Shown here: positions 36,628 through 48,848 of the stretch, piece by piece | Numbering within the stretch: the stretch's first letter is position 1 | How the letters are laid out: the number at the start of each line of letters is the position of its first letter | NCBI GenBank assembly: GCA_008711295.1 | Contig: VUYV01000298.1 | Location: forward strand, 1 to 64,000 | Reading direction: 5' to 3' | DNA length: 64,000 nt | Source of the DNA: Anarhynchus alexandrinus | Lineage: Eukaryota > Chordata > Aves > Charadriiformes > Charadriidae | Program-made: the position numbers and the translations under genes | The notes under the pieces: model-generated | What the model was told of the DNA's origin: nothing | The model's input: the letters and a program-made list of their open reading frames with translations, nothing else | Database searches by the model: none

Positions 36628-39600
36628 ACTTCTTATAGTTATACTTAGTTGTAATTATCATAGTTATTGATAGGAAAGTCAGATATGTACTTTTTTTTTA
36701 AAAAAAAGGCAGAAAATTTTTGTTGTGGAAAATGATTCAAATGGTTAAAACTGTGGCAAAACATTAAATGAATAAGAAAAAAATAAAAAAATGAAAAAGA
36801 CAATTCTCTGAGAAACTGGGTACAACATCTCTGGGCTCTAAGAGGTGAATATCTGAGTTACTGAGTCATTCCTCAGATTTTTAATATGTAAAAGCTGAGG
36901 CTACTAGGTATAGCTATTATGTGGGGGGTTTTAGCCTCATAGCTTCATTGTCAGAAATTTCTATCAAAAGTCCATAAAATAACCTTGCCATGAAGAGGAA
37001 ACTGTAATTACTTCTCATTAGTACAGTGCATAAAGTATGGCTTGAAACCCATTACATAGCCATAATTTCAATGTGTTACCATCAATCAGGAGAGAAAACT
37101 TACGTTTCAAAATAAAATTAAAAACTTCAGATCAGGAGAGACAAGATTTATTTTCCTTGCTCAGTGACTCACTTTTCCTTTCTGCATTTAAAACTTCCTA
37201 TACATTGTTTTACTTTGAATTTTCTTGACATTTTCTATATTTGAATGGGCTTATATTTTTTTTGAAGCTATTTATTAAGTCTGTTTCAAAGTGGCACCAA
37301 GGCTAGTCTTCCCCTGAAAATCAAACAGAGCTTGAATTGAGCTCATGTCGCCACATTCGAAAACCTCAGGGTGGATTACCATAACAAGAGGATGGAGATT
37401 GTTTCAGGTTGCTGAAGCTGCTAAGTTTGGCAGCTGTTGAAATTGGAGAAACAGAACTGCCTGAGCAACTCCACCATTTCTTGTTAAGCATGAACTGCAG
37501 CTCTAAAAGAAATATTGGACTAAGGTTTTCAGATGCCCTATGCCGCTTAAGAATGCATTTTGAGGGGGATTTGACAGAGCTCGAGGAAAGCAGGGTATAA
37601 AATGGGGGCTGACTAAAGAGGCTTCTGACGTGGACCATCCTTGTCCCACTGAATATCATATAAACTCTTCAGATTCAGGCAGCACTTGTAGGAAGAAAGA
37701 GACTATTTCTCTCAGAGTACGTGATTCTTGTTCCCCTGATGTGAATGCAACCTTTTCCCCTTTATTCAATAAAATTAGTATTTAACCCCATATGCACCTT
37801 CTTTAGTATTATCATATTGGTTTCCCTAAGTCAACAAATAAGCTATTACAGTGAAACCCTGCTATTTAAACACCTGCTGAATGGTGCAGATATGGCAAAG
37901 TGGCTGCTCAGGTTTACTGTGTTGACGCATCCTTTCTTCCCTTTAAGTTTTGCTTAGTTATTTTGTGCCTACAAAAGGCTGGTGCCTGCTGGGCATGACT
38001 CTGATCTCAGTATCACTGAAGTTTCTCAGGCTACCTCTATTCACCATCCCAGATGACTTACTTCCAACACACACTAAAGACAACAGGTGAGTCAGGCTTG
38101 TTGATTATCGTATTAAAAGATGCACTTGGTGCAGGAAGTGTAGCGAACAGAGAGACGTCTCTAGTTATTACTTTCCCTAACATGCAAACCTGGAACGCCG
38201 CCAATGTGCATGCCACCTGGGGAAGGACAAGCCTCCAAAGACCTGGGTGCCCATAGACGGGTGAAAGTTTCATATGACATGAGTCACATAGACAGAGGGA
38301 TTTTTTTTTTTTCCCCAAGGATGTGACACTTGACAGAGTGCTGTATGATTTTAAAAAACAGAGACAGTTTTAAAGACCGTAAGCCAGAATGCTACTCCTT
38401 GACAGGTTGTCATTTATTCAAATCAATCCTGAGTGCCTTTCTGAAAGACGTGCCACAGTCACATAGAAGTTATTGGTCCCAGATGAAATTCTGCTTCTTG
38501 TTTACGACAGGAGATAGGTGTGGATCGTCTAATGATCCTGCCTGGCCCGAAACTTTATGAAATTCTAAAGGCAGCAATATTTCATACCAGAGATCTCAAA
38601 CAAGAGGGGGGATGCTTCTATGTGGCAGGAAAGCTTTCTTTCACAGTTATATATGTCACAACAAACTCGGTAACAGAATTATGTGCACATGTAGGTTTTG
38701 CTTGGTGACAAAACAAGCATTGCTTCTAACTATGTATGTTTTCTGTGAGATACTGAACATTGAAAAATGGTCAAATTAACAACTGCAATACATTTTCTAT
38801 GTAAATTAAATGCTGTGTAGACGACACTTCTAGTGATTATAGCTCTCTACGTGACATATGTTTAATGATTTAGATTGGCTCCTGTTGAGAGGGATTTAAT
38901 TTAAGGCACTTATGGCATTGGGCTCAAATTATTTGCAAGAGTTGATTGAAGCTTATGTTTTACCCTGCAGCTTGTGTTCAGCTAAGGATCATCCGCTGAG
39001 TATATTTCATTTATCTCTTGCAGGATCTAAACTGTGGGATTTTGCCACGGTTTTCTCTCTCCATACATGTTGTTTAACCAATTTCCAGCACAACCAACCA
39101 TTGTTTTAAAATCAGATGTGAGAACAAAATTGCTGAATTCTTGGATCTGAATTTTTATTTATTTAAGTGTTAGGTCTACAATTTTTAAGGCCTCCCCATC
39201 TATTTCCCTTGGCAACAGGTTTTGGATGTCTAGTTCAAATTAAAATTAGCTAGAACTGGTCATCCAGCTGGTTAAGAAGCTTTTAAAGTCTTCACTTTTC
39301 TGTCTATCTTTATCATTCATCATCAATGGATTGCTGATTGTAGGAACCTGTGGATTCAGCAGTGTCACCATCAAATTTGGCAGTAACTTAAACTTAATCT
39401 GAGGTATGCAGCTACCACGAACCTTACCTGTGCATTGTGATATTATCTCCCCATGTTGATAAACTTCACTCAATAGTGTTTTGCAGCCATACACTCTCTA
39501 TAAAACATCTGCAGATGCACATACACATCTCCTGCTGGAATGACATGGGAGCAAAGTGCATAGCTTTCACTGAAGTTGTTTGAGTGTGAAAGTGTGATTT

Positions 39601-42600
39601 TAATCCAAAATGTAAAGGTTTTCCATTAACATTTTTGGCCTTTGGATTGGCCCCTCAGCACTCACTGGTCTAGCTCTTATTAACAGTAATGATTGTTAAA
39701 TCCAGGGGGAGGGTGGGGAATACAAAGTGCAGATGAGAGTAAATAATCAAAATGAATGTGTAATTTCCCTGTAGCACAATGCCAGCTGGCTTGGAAAAGA
39801 CTGAGGGCAACTGAAGCAATGGTTATTTCATTATTGTTTAAAAACTGGATGGCTGATGATGCTTTTCAGATCTGTCAGGTAGTTGGCTCTTCTGTTCTGG
39901 TTTCTAGGAGCTCTGTGAAGGAGTGGGTTAGTCTTCCAGGACTCTATTAGTGCAGGCTCTCCAAATGTCCAAAGAGGAGTGTGGGTCCTTGCGCATGTTA
40001 ATTAGTCCCTTAACTCCTTGGGGAAAAAAAATCCAGCTGTTGGCTGCCTGTTTTCAAAGAATCTGGTAGTGCTTGTGGTAGGGTGATGGCATCGGGGGAG
40101 AGCGCAACACAGAAACAAACTGCTGCACTGCATAATCTTGAGCAAATAACGACCACAAAGCTTGGAGAACTTTGCATCTAAATCACATTGTTTGTGCCAA
40201 TGATGCTTTTTCTTATCAAACCCAGCCTGTAGAGAGAAGACTTGTGCTACTAGCCTAGAACCATTCTCAAAACAGGGGGAAGCAAGCTAGCTTAAGCCCT
40301 GTGCATCACAGAAACTCTCTACAGGTAGCATGCAGGACTGGCACTAGCACATTGCAGAGAATTGCAATTCCCATCGCTAGAGCCGCTGCTTCAGTCTGAG
40401 TCCATGTACCAATAAATGCTCTGACTCAGAACCAGAATGTCCCCTCTGCTGACTTGAAGCTAATTATACACGTCTTCTGGGTGTATTACTTTTCTTGCAG
40501 GCGGTGCAGGTATATCCAGCTAAAGCAGATGTGAAATATAGGTTGAATGCTCAGTGAAACCCTAACGGAAAGCCGCCCATGATTTAAAAGAGTATTAAAT
40601 AGAAATTAACTAAATGAGTTTGAGAGGAGAGCAAACACTAAATATTTTTAAGGAAAAGAGTTAGAATGTTGGCTCACATTGCTTGTGAAGTTTTATGCTT
40701 TTCAGTGTGTGGATAGCTTGTAAACCTTCATTTTGATTTTTCTTTGCTCTCTAATGATTATTATATTTCACTTTCACAAAATATGGAGTGTTTTCTGGGA
40801 CACACTTTTGACTTTATATTCACTGCAGCAAGTACAATCTTTGAAATACTAAACTGTTTCAGACAGTTAAAATACAGCCTATAATTTCATGGTATTAACT
40901 ATCAATTAAAAGAAATGCAAGTTATTATATTATGGCACCTCCTGGACAGTCACTGGTGGAAGCGTTCCTGCTGGGGAGTTTGGAGGCACCTCTTTCGATG
41001 ATGCTCTGCTCAGTCCTGGTCCTGGAAAAGTAACGTACAATTCTAGGGATAGCCACTGACTTTCAATGCGCATCAAGAAAATGGGAATCTTGGCAAATAA
41101 TACTGAGAATTGGTATAACTGAAGTGTCAATTGCATATAAACAGTGACTGTATAACAAATTATTCGGTTAAAATAAAAAGATATCTTTCTTGGATCATAT
41201 TGATGAATAAATAAAACATAATCATCCTAGCCAGGCAAATCAGAAATGCCTGGTCCAAAATCCAGCTCCCTAAAATCGACCAAACCCCAACTATAGACAA
41301 GAGGTTTGGGGTGGGATATGGGTATGAAAATCTGAATCTTACTGCTCCCATTTATACTGGAGTTCTGACTTTTGACTTTCCTAGAAGTAGAGTTTAGCTA
41401 CAAATTGGGATCTGAGCATAGATGTGGACTGAAAAGAAGACATAAAGCCACGACTATACTCTTCTTTTACAAAATATATATTTTATGTTTTTAATCATTT
41501 CTCCTCTTCAGATTGTTTGCTATTTGAAGGACGCAATGCATAAAATTGCCATGTCAGAAATTCAGTTGCATTGCTTGTTCTTTCAGATAGCACATGCATT
41601 GTCCATAATCATGGGATATTCTCCTTTTTAATCTCTGCCTTCATATGGTTAATCCTGCCAGAAATAATACCAGTTGATCTTGACAGGATTTCAACATGCA
41701 GTTTTAGCGTGCCAAGAAATGATTTCTTAAATTTGTCCTTCGTGAACTCTGACAGATGGTTTTTCTCTATTGTGGCTAAATTTCTGTCATATACATTATT
41801 TTGTGAGTGAAGGTAGACTGGAGGTTTGAATTCTAGAAAAGGCAGTAAAAATGTATTGTTAGGCATTTAGAATTAATTTTTGTTCAATAAAGCTTCAGCA
41901 GTAAGCTGAATAAGCTTATTAGTATAAGAAATTGCTGCTGGTCCTTGCTACATTTCTTTCAATGTGTAAAAATTTGCAAAAATGAAAAGCAGGAGAAAAT
42001 AGAAGAAAATTAAAAAGAAAAAGGTTATAAAAAATTTTCTGACTGATAAATTCCTGTTTCCTTAATACTTTTTTTATTTTTCTCAAGTGTTATCTGGTTA
42101 GCATATTAAGCATAATTTGGATCTTTTCAAAGGTGTATATATCTTTAAAAATCTTCTTCTGTGGTAAGTAGACACTTTTTAAATAGCAAGTGAGCCCAGA
42201 TGGCAGGTATTCAATAAGTCTGGGGGGAAAAAAACAGCAGAAAAGTGAAGTAGCTGAGCTGCTAACAAAATATGCAGCTTCTCATTAGTGCAGCAATCAT
42301 TACCACAAGACTCAGAGGTAGCAAACATTGTTGTACTAGTTTTTAGAAAAAGGTGCTTGGGACTGGTGTTGAGAATTACTAGCAAATTGGCTACCTGGAA
42401 GATCGATTGAAAGGATAAATTACAATATGGAATTTACAAAATGGCTGATGAAATTAACCCGAGTTATATATATTTAATGATTAATTTAAAAATAAAAATA
42501 ATTAGATTAACTCTTGCTATTCACGAAGGACACCTCAAAGCTACTGTGAATACTGTCTTGAAACATATTGGTGCAGCATCCAGCAAAAGTCAAAAAGGCA

Positions 42601-43125
42601 AATAGTGTTGAGAGTTTTAGAGAGGCAACACAGACCAGAACAGCCAACACTCTCACAGCAGGGCACAAATTCACGCCATGGTCCCTATCTTTTTAGATAA
42701 AGAAAAGCAACGACAGATCCCTCTGGCTGCCATGGTATCTACAGCCCACCTTTGTGCATCGTTACCAGAGAGAGGCCCCGTTTTGACTTGGGGCAGCAGA
42801 GGCCGGCCCTGCAGCCTGCTTGGCACCATGCGCTGCCCTTCCGCAGGACATCCGCTCCAGCTGCCGGTGGCAGCCCCAGAACGAGAGCAGCAGCACTTCT
42901 GCTCCTGAGCGGGGACGCTTGATTCCCTTAGCAGGGAGTTTTGCAGCCTCGTACTTCAGGACACCAGCTCCAAGCTAACAGCTTTCCTGTCGTCCATATG
43001 CAGAAGACACACAAAGCACCTGCTGCCACTGTGGTCGCTGGTGCACACGCCTTGCCATCACCAGAGGTGTACAGCATGCTTGACCCCATGTAGCAAGCCC
43101 TGCTCTTGGCAGCAAGAAATCCTAT

Positions 43126-43814
43126 AATCATAGAATAACAGAATGGTTTGGGCTGGAAGGGACATTAAAGATCATCTAGTTCCAATCCCTCTGCTATGGG
43201 CAGGGACACCTCCCACTAGACCAGGTTGCTCAAAGCCCGATCCAGCCTGGCCTTGAACAACTCCAGGGATGGGGCATCCACAACTTCTCCGGGCAACCTG
43301 TTCCAGTGCCTCACCACGCTCACAGTAAAGAATTTCTTCCTCATATCTCATCCAAATCTACCATTGTTCAGTTTAAGACTGCTACCTGTTGTCCTACCGC
43401 TACACTCCCTGATAAAGAGCCCCTCCCCCTCTTTCCTGTAGTCCCCCTTTAAGTACTGGAAGGCTGCTATAAGGTCTTGCTGGAGCCTTCTCTCCTCCAG
43501 GCTGAACAGCCCCAACTCTCTTAGCCTGTCTTCATACAAGAGGTGCTCCAGCTCTCTGATGATCTTTGTGGCCCTCCTCTGGACTCGCTCCAACAGGCCC
43601 ATGTCCTTCTTGCTAAGAAGCTAAGAAGCCCTTGCTAAGGGCTCCAGAGCTGGATGCAGTACTCCAGGTGGGGGTCTCACCAGAGCAGAGTAGAGGGGCA
43701 GAATGACCTCCCTCGACCTGCTGGCCACACGTCTTTTGATGCAGCCCAGGGTACGGTTGGCTTTCTGTGTTGCGAGTGCACATTGCCAGCTCATGTCCAG
43801 CTTTTCATCCACCA
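43126..43814 (-). mobile_element. CR1 LINE, 5'-truncated (copy D)
   Basis: Minus-orientation CR1. The tail appears at the left as 'atcatagaataacagaatgg' followed by 'ttgggctggaagggacatta'. On the minus strand the C-terminal ORF2 text is present in pieces: [61 protein letters not shown], and FSLEERRLQQDLIAAFQYLKG. Frame breaks separate them, and a small local duplication of 'gctaagaa' at about 43612-43626 interrupts the region between HPAL and the DLLERVQ part. The 5' junction is near 43815, upstream of which the sequence is not CR1. Confidence 0.93.
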
Positions 43815-44153
43815 GTATAAGCAAATGAAAGCTTCTTCTAATTTGGCAGAGAGTCCCTCCACACACTTGTCAAACAGACCTGGAAATTGATAACAAGCCC
43901 TCACTTGGCATTGAAAATCAGGGTCTTACTATGCTGGAGGTTGCTTTTATTCTGCCCTGTATCCCTGCTGCTGGAGGAAGACGCAGGGGGTGGAACCAGA
44001 GAATTGCATGTGGCTGCGCCTGGTGTGACACCAGCTCCAGTTCTGTATTGTGTGCCAGCCTCAGGGGGCTGCCGTAATTTCTGCCAGCTGGTGACAGCCG
44101 GGAGCCAGCTGTGGAGGTGATGCAGCCACACTTCCTACTGCCATGTCTTCTGC

Positions 44154-44269
44154 CAAAGGCAATGGGAAAGGTAAAAAAGGAAAAGAATGGGAAGGAGAAG
44201 GGAAAGGGAAAAGGAAAGAGGAAGGGGAAGGGGTAAGAAAATGAAAAGGGGAAAAGGGTGGTGAAAGGG
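44154..44269 (+). repeat. Purine-rich low-complexity tract (left half)
   Basis: Almost pure A/G sequence built from variants of GGGAAA and GGAAAAG, ending where CR1 copy E begins. Minus-strand frames across it give a run of Phe, Pro and Ser that is not a real protein. Confidence 0.9.
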
Positions 44270-44478
44270 TTTACAATGAGGGTGGTGCAACACTGGAACA
44301 GGTTGCCCAGAGAAGTGGTAGATGCCCCGTCCCTGGAGACATTCAAGGTCAGGCTGGACAGGGCTCTCAGCAACCTGATCTAGTTGAAGGTTTCCCTACT
44401 CATTGCAGGGGAGGTTGGGCTAGATGACCTTTAAATGCCCCTTCCAACTCAAACTATTCTATGATTTATGATTCTGTG
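44270..44478 (+). mobile_element. CR1 LINE 3' end (copy E) inside purine tract
   Basis: Starts with 'tttacaatgagggtggtgca', continues 'cactggaacaggttgcccag', 'acattcaaggtcaggctgga' and 'aggttgggctagatgacctt', and ends with 'ctattctatgatttatgatt' plus 'ctgtgg'. It is the last about 200 bases of a CR1 element in plus orientation. It is bordered on both sides by GA-rich low-complexity sequence. Confidence 0.9.
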
Positions 44479-44589
44479 GAAAGGAATAGGAGAAGGAGAA
44501 GGAGAAGGAGAAGGAGAAGGAGAAGGAGAAGGAAAAAAGACATAAACAAAAAGGGAAAACAGAAAAGGAAAAAAGCAAAGGGAAAAGGA
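44479..44589 (+). repeat. (GGAGAA)n microsatellite and purine tract (right half)
   Basis: Directly follows the tail of CR1 copy E. It begins with about nine head-to-tail GGAGAA/GGAGAAGG-type units up to about 44533, then becomes an imperfect A-rich purine tract. The Ser-Pro or Leu runs in translated frames here come from the hexamer and trinucleotide repeat. Confidence 0.92.
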
Positions 44590-46848
44590 CCTGCACTGCA
44601 AGTCACTGCATAAGCTATAGGCCAGCTGGGCTCCCAGCTGAGACACTTGGATGGGTTTCTCCCTAGAGCAATGAGCAAGGAGGAAACAGCAAGTCAGGGC
44701 ACACAGTGTCCTCAGGAGTCTTCTCCTGAGGAGGACAAAGCTGCACGATCCCTCTTTCCCATTTTTGGGTGTAAATGGATCACACTTGTGCTGCCTAAGA
44801 GTTCTTCTTATTACTGCAAATGCCTCCTCTTAAAAGCTATGTGTGGAGTCCACACGTTTAATCATGTCCATCTCATCAGGATGTGAGAAAACCTATTTCT
44901 CCTTGCCTAATGTGGCAAATGTTTGATTTCAGCAGTGATCTCTTTTAACTCTTCCATGTGTACCCTATGAATGAACAGCTTCCTTGTTTAAGGGATTTTC
45001 TGGCAATTAAAAAAAAAGAAATTACTCTCTCTGAAAGCCCCATGTAATGTATGTAAATGCTTTAGTGTGGAGGTTGTGCATTTTTTACAAAACCATGTGA
45101 AAATTAATGGAAGGAATTTTGCTATATGCCCTACATAAAGCCAAATTAATTTAGGAAATGGTGACATGAATGTTACCTAAATTTCTCTATGACATTCATC
45201 AAATTCAATACTAAAAATCAGGTTTTTGCACAAAAGCAACACAAACACAAGTTAGTTGATTTTTTCTCTTTTCTTTTCGCTGAAAATCAAGCGATGTGAG
45301 AACTATCTGAAAAATGGTGGGATACTCTTTGCATGTTATCAGACTGAATTCTTAGTAAGACAAGACAGATGACATGTTTATAAATTACTGGCAGAATAAT
45401 CCTGAATCACACTTTACGCAGCAGTCATGGTTGAAGTCCTGGCTCATGGAGGTTTTGTTATTGACATCCAAATGAGTAAAAATTTCATACGTGGTTTCTG
45501 AAAAATGCCTTCTTTGTCTCCCATTATGCTGAGACTCGTATGTCTAAACTTACACACGTGACTGCCCCTACTGAGCTCAATGGGACTAAAGTTAAAACTA
45601 AGCCAGCGTGTACTTCTTTGCATGGTAGGTGTTACAGAGCTAAAATATTCTCATCCTGGTAGAAGAGATTTTATGCAGATGGATGCACAGTGCGGTTCTC
45701 CAAACCTCTGAAGTTATATGCATGTGTAAAATCAGCCACATTTTTTCTAGATAGAAGAAGGACGGTTTTCTCACCTTTTTCAGGTCTGTGCCTGAGAAAA
45801 TCTTTATAAAGGGCTATTAGAAGAGCCTGATGAGGCTCCCAGTTCAAGCGAAATAACAACCTACCTTAAAAACGGAATGCTCAGAAAGTTAGACCTAACT
45901 ACAGTCTCACTGCAGGAGGTGATACTTTGCAGAGCACTGACTGTAGACTTGAGATTAGGAAGGAGGTTGATAAAGAAAACAATTATTTCATTCTAAATAG
46001 AAAAAGAGAACCAGAAAGAGACAAGAAGAGATTTGGAGTTACTGTACTATAGGTATCTCAAAGAAAGACGATAACTGAGCAAGAAGGGTTGCAAATACAG
46101 CTGAAAACATGGTGATAGGTTTGACTGGAGACAGTCCTCTTGGACGTGCATATGAAATTCAATTTACTCTCTACACTTTGCCCAGAGTCTCAGTTTTGTG
46201 TCACTGCTGTACAGAAGAAAATGCACAGGGGTTGGACACTTGCTTGGTTGTTTTTTTCCATGTTTAAATTATAGCAAAGCTTTTAGCATTACAAGCAATT
46301 TTTTTATTTATTTTTGACTGTGCATGTTGATGCCTCAATGATCAAAGGCCCCTTCTACAAAATAGGAACTCATTTCACTAAAGAAGGCAGCTGCTTTGAC
46401 AGAAATTTGCAGTCACCATTAAGATATTTAAAAAGCAAACCCAAGTAGAGCACTGAGGAAGCAGGTTTACAATGAGGAAAACCATAGGGGGCTTTTAAGG
46501 GGTATGGAACCTTTCGGTGGATTCGCTGCATTTCTTACTGTGACTGCAGGGTAACACTGCTGGGAAAGCAGGGAAGGGGCTCAGTGTCCTTGAGGTTCTC
46601 ATATTTTCCATATGCATAATTTAACATTACAGCAGCATTATGGTTATTTGCCAAAAAGGGGGTTTGCAGGTTTGCCACCTTTTGAACATTGCTGATGCAG
46701 ATTAACAGCAAAGAGGAAAATGACATGGAGAAACTACCTTTTTGTCTTTTTATTTAAAACACAGCATGGCCTGGATTTGCTTTGATGTCCTATTAGTGAC
46801 ACTGTTTTCTCCCCTTAGCACATGAAATTATATTATCAGTACTAGAAA

Positions 46849-46882
46849 AAAAACCAAAAACACAACAAAAAAAAAAAAGAGA
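46849..46882 (+). repeat. A-rich tract
   Basis: A-rich run with scattered C ('aaaaaaaaccaaaaacacaa' then a long A run). No retrotransposon body is recognisable next to it in either direction. Confidence 0.8.
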
Positions 46883-47926
46883 GAAAGTGCAGGTACTTCT
46901 GGATGAACTCCATTTTATAGAGGTACGAAACTGAGAAACCCAGTAAAGGCCTGTTTCCTTAGCTGTCAGATTTTTGCACTGTTTGCTGCTCCTCAGAGGT
47001 GACCTGGAGCTGGGCAGCATACCAGCTCTGGCTCCCGGCCACGGCACACACACAGCAGCACGCACGCCGGCTCGGCAGCACCCCACCGACATGGCTCTGC
47101 CGCACCAGGACCCAGAGCCTGGCTTTGTGGTATTAGCACAGGCTTTGCATGCTGCACTGTATTCCACCGTGGGGCACAAATATGGTTTTATGTGATGATT
47201 GAAAGTCATGCAGGCAGATTTCCCTGACCCCTTGTTTTGAGGTTTTAACTAAAATGCCTTTCCCACTTTTCTTTTCTCACCCCTCATGCTCACCTCTCCC
47301 AGTGCACGTACGTCGGCTTGGCTCAGAGGGCGGCTGGTCCGTCTTGCATGGCGTGCTCTTCCTAAGCAGAGCACGCTCGTGCTCAGGCTTCCTACCCAAA
47401 CAGCAAAGGAACTCAACAGCCTGGAAAAGTAACTTAATGGCATTTCTGGCAGCTGCCTTCCTCTGTGCCTGTTTTCCCACTCCTCAAACAGTCTTAAGAG
47501 CTAGAGAGGTCGCTGCAGTTGGAGGTGCCCCTGGGAGCTTCCCCTGCAACTGCTGCATGGCAGGAAGGCTCTGCCAGTTCACCCCAGGGGCAATGGCCAC
47601 CACACGCCCCAGCAGCTCTTCAACCTCCATGGAACCTTCAAAGCCAGAGCCTCCTTTGCAGGACACAAGGCTGCAGCTGAAGAAGCAAGCGGCAGGGCAC
47701 CGCCTGCTCCTGCTGCACCCAGGGACTCTCTCCTTTCCAGAGAGCCTCATAAAGCTTCCCGTCTGCTGACTACACAAGGGTTTGAAAAGCTCCTCAGCTG
47801 GTGTGGTGAAAATGGGCTGTGTCCTGGAGGGCAGGGGAGTCTGTAGCACAGTTGGGATTTGAAAGGGTACACAAAAACCTTTACAAATTGAGATGCAACT
47901 CTATTCAATTTACCACAATTTAAAAT

Positions 47927-47962
47927 GAACAAACAAACAAGCAAACAAACAAATAAATAAAC
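47927..47962 (+). repeat. (AAAC)n / (AAAT)n microsatellite
   Basis: Head-to-tail AAAC units, one changed to AAGC, passing into AAAT units. No recognisable SINE or LINE body precedes it. Confidence 0.9.
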
Positions 47963-48567
47963 CTAATCTCTTGGTGATGGGGCAACTACAGACTGCTAAC
48001 AGATGTAAAAAAAAGGAGAAACCAGTCTGTGGGGCTGACTGCCAAACTGTGACCATCTTGCTGATAGATCATGCTGCATCCATTTTTCCTGCCCCTTCAT
48101 CTGGTTTTGCTGCCGCTAGCGTCGTATGAAAGCTTTCAGAAATGCTCAGGACACGGAATACCACAAGCGTTCGCACTGGGTGAAGGATGAAGAAGCGCAG
48201 TCTTCCTCGGCCCTTACCCAGGGACAGCTCTGCTGGTGCTGCTTTAACCCCCTGTCTGCCCAGCACCTAAGGCAATACATGCTGTAACAAGGCACAGTAA
48301 ATAAGTGTGAGCAATATGCCCTGTCCGTATAAATTCACACAGCTGTGCCAGTTCCACCAGCATACCATTTGCCGTTATATCCTTCGCACATGCCACATGA
48401 AACCAAGACTTTTTCACTTCTCTCTGAGGGCAAGAAGACTTGAACAGGCCCTCCGTCCATCTGTCAGTCGTTTCCATCTGTCCTCGCAAACAAACAGCAG
48501 CTTTCTCAAAGATAATTGTGAATTTTGTCAGGAGCAGCCGGCAGGGAGAGAAGACCAGCAGCCCCAC

Positions 48568-48848
48568 GGCGGGCAGGGCTGGAAGGGCCAGCAGGGCAGG
48601 CAAGGAAGGAAGGCAGGGCAGGCAGGGCAGGCAGGGCCTAGGCAAGGCAGGCAGGGCAGGCAGGGAAGGCAGGGCAGGCAGGGCCCAGGCAGGGCTGGTA
48701 GGGCTGGCAGGGCCGGCACAGCAGGCAGGGCAGGCAGGGCATACAGCAGGCAGGGCAGGTAGGCCAGGGCAAGCAGGACCCAGGCAGGGCAGGCAGGGCA
48801 GGCAGACCTGAGCCCAGGAACGCAGGCAGGCAGAGCTGGCAGGGCAGC
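48568..48848 (+). repeat. G-rich minisatellite, GGGCAGGCA-type units
   Basis: About 280 bases of imperfect tandem repeats whose basic unit is GGGCAGGCA or GGCAGGCA, with variants such as GGGCCTAGGCA, GGGCCCAGGCA, GGGCTGGTA and GGGCCAGGCA. The unit contains GGGCAGG, the start of the classic hypervariable minisatellite core described by Jeffreys. All three plus frames and the minus frames stay open, giving Gly/Arg/Gln/Ala or Leu/Pro/Cys/Ala repeats and overlapping long open frames (for example minus 48244-49065); these follow from composition and are not genes. Confidence 0.92.

Noticed and set aside
39246..39494. Minus-strand frame with a perfect CAG|GTAAGG donor-like site
   Set aside because: A stop lies just upstream in frame, no good acceptor pairs with it, and no protein family is recognised; isolated donor-like sites are common.
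43654..43890. Plus-strand open frame over CR1 copy D
   Set aside because: It is the reverse complement of CR1 ORF2 coding sequence, so it is a shadow frame.
47254..47769. 171-codon plus-strand open frame
   Set aside because: GC-rich sequence with several overlapping frames on both strands; composition is biased, no domain text is recognised, and no splice or promoter context is visible.
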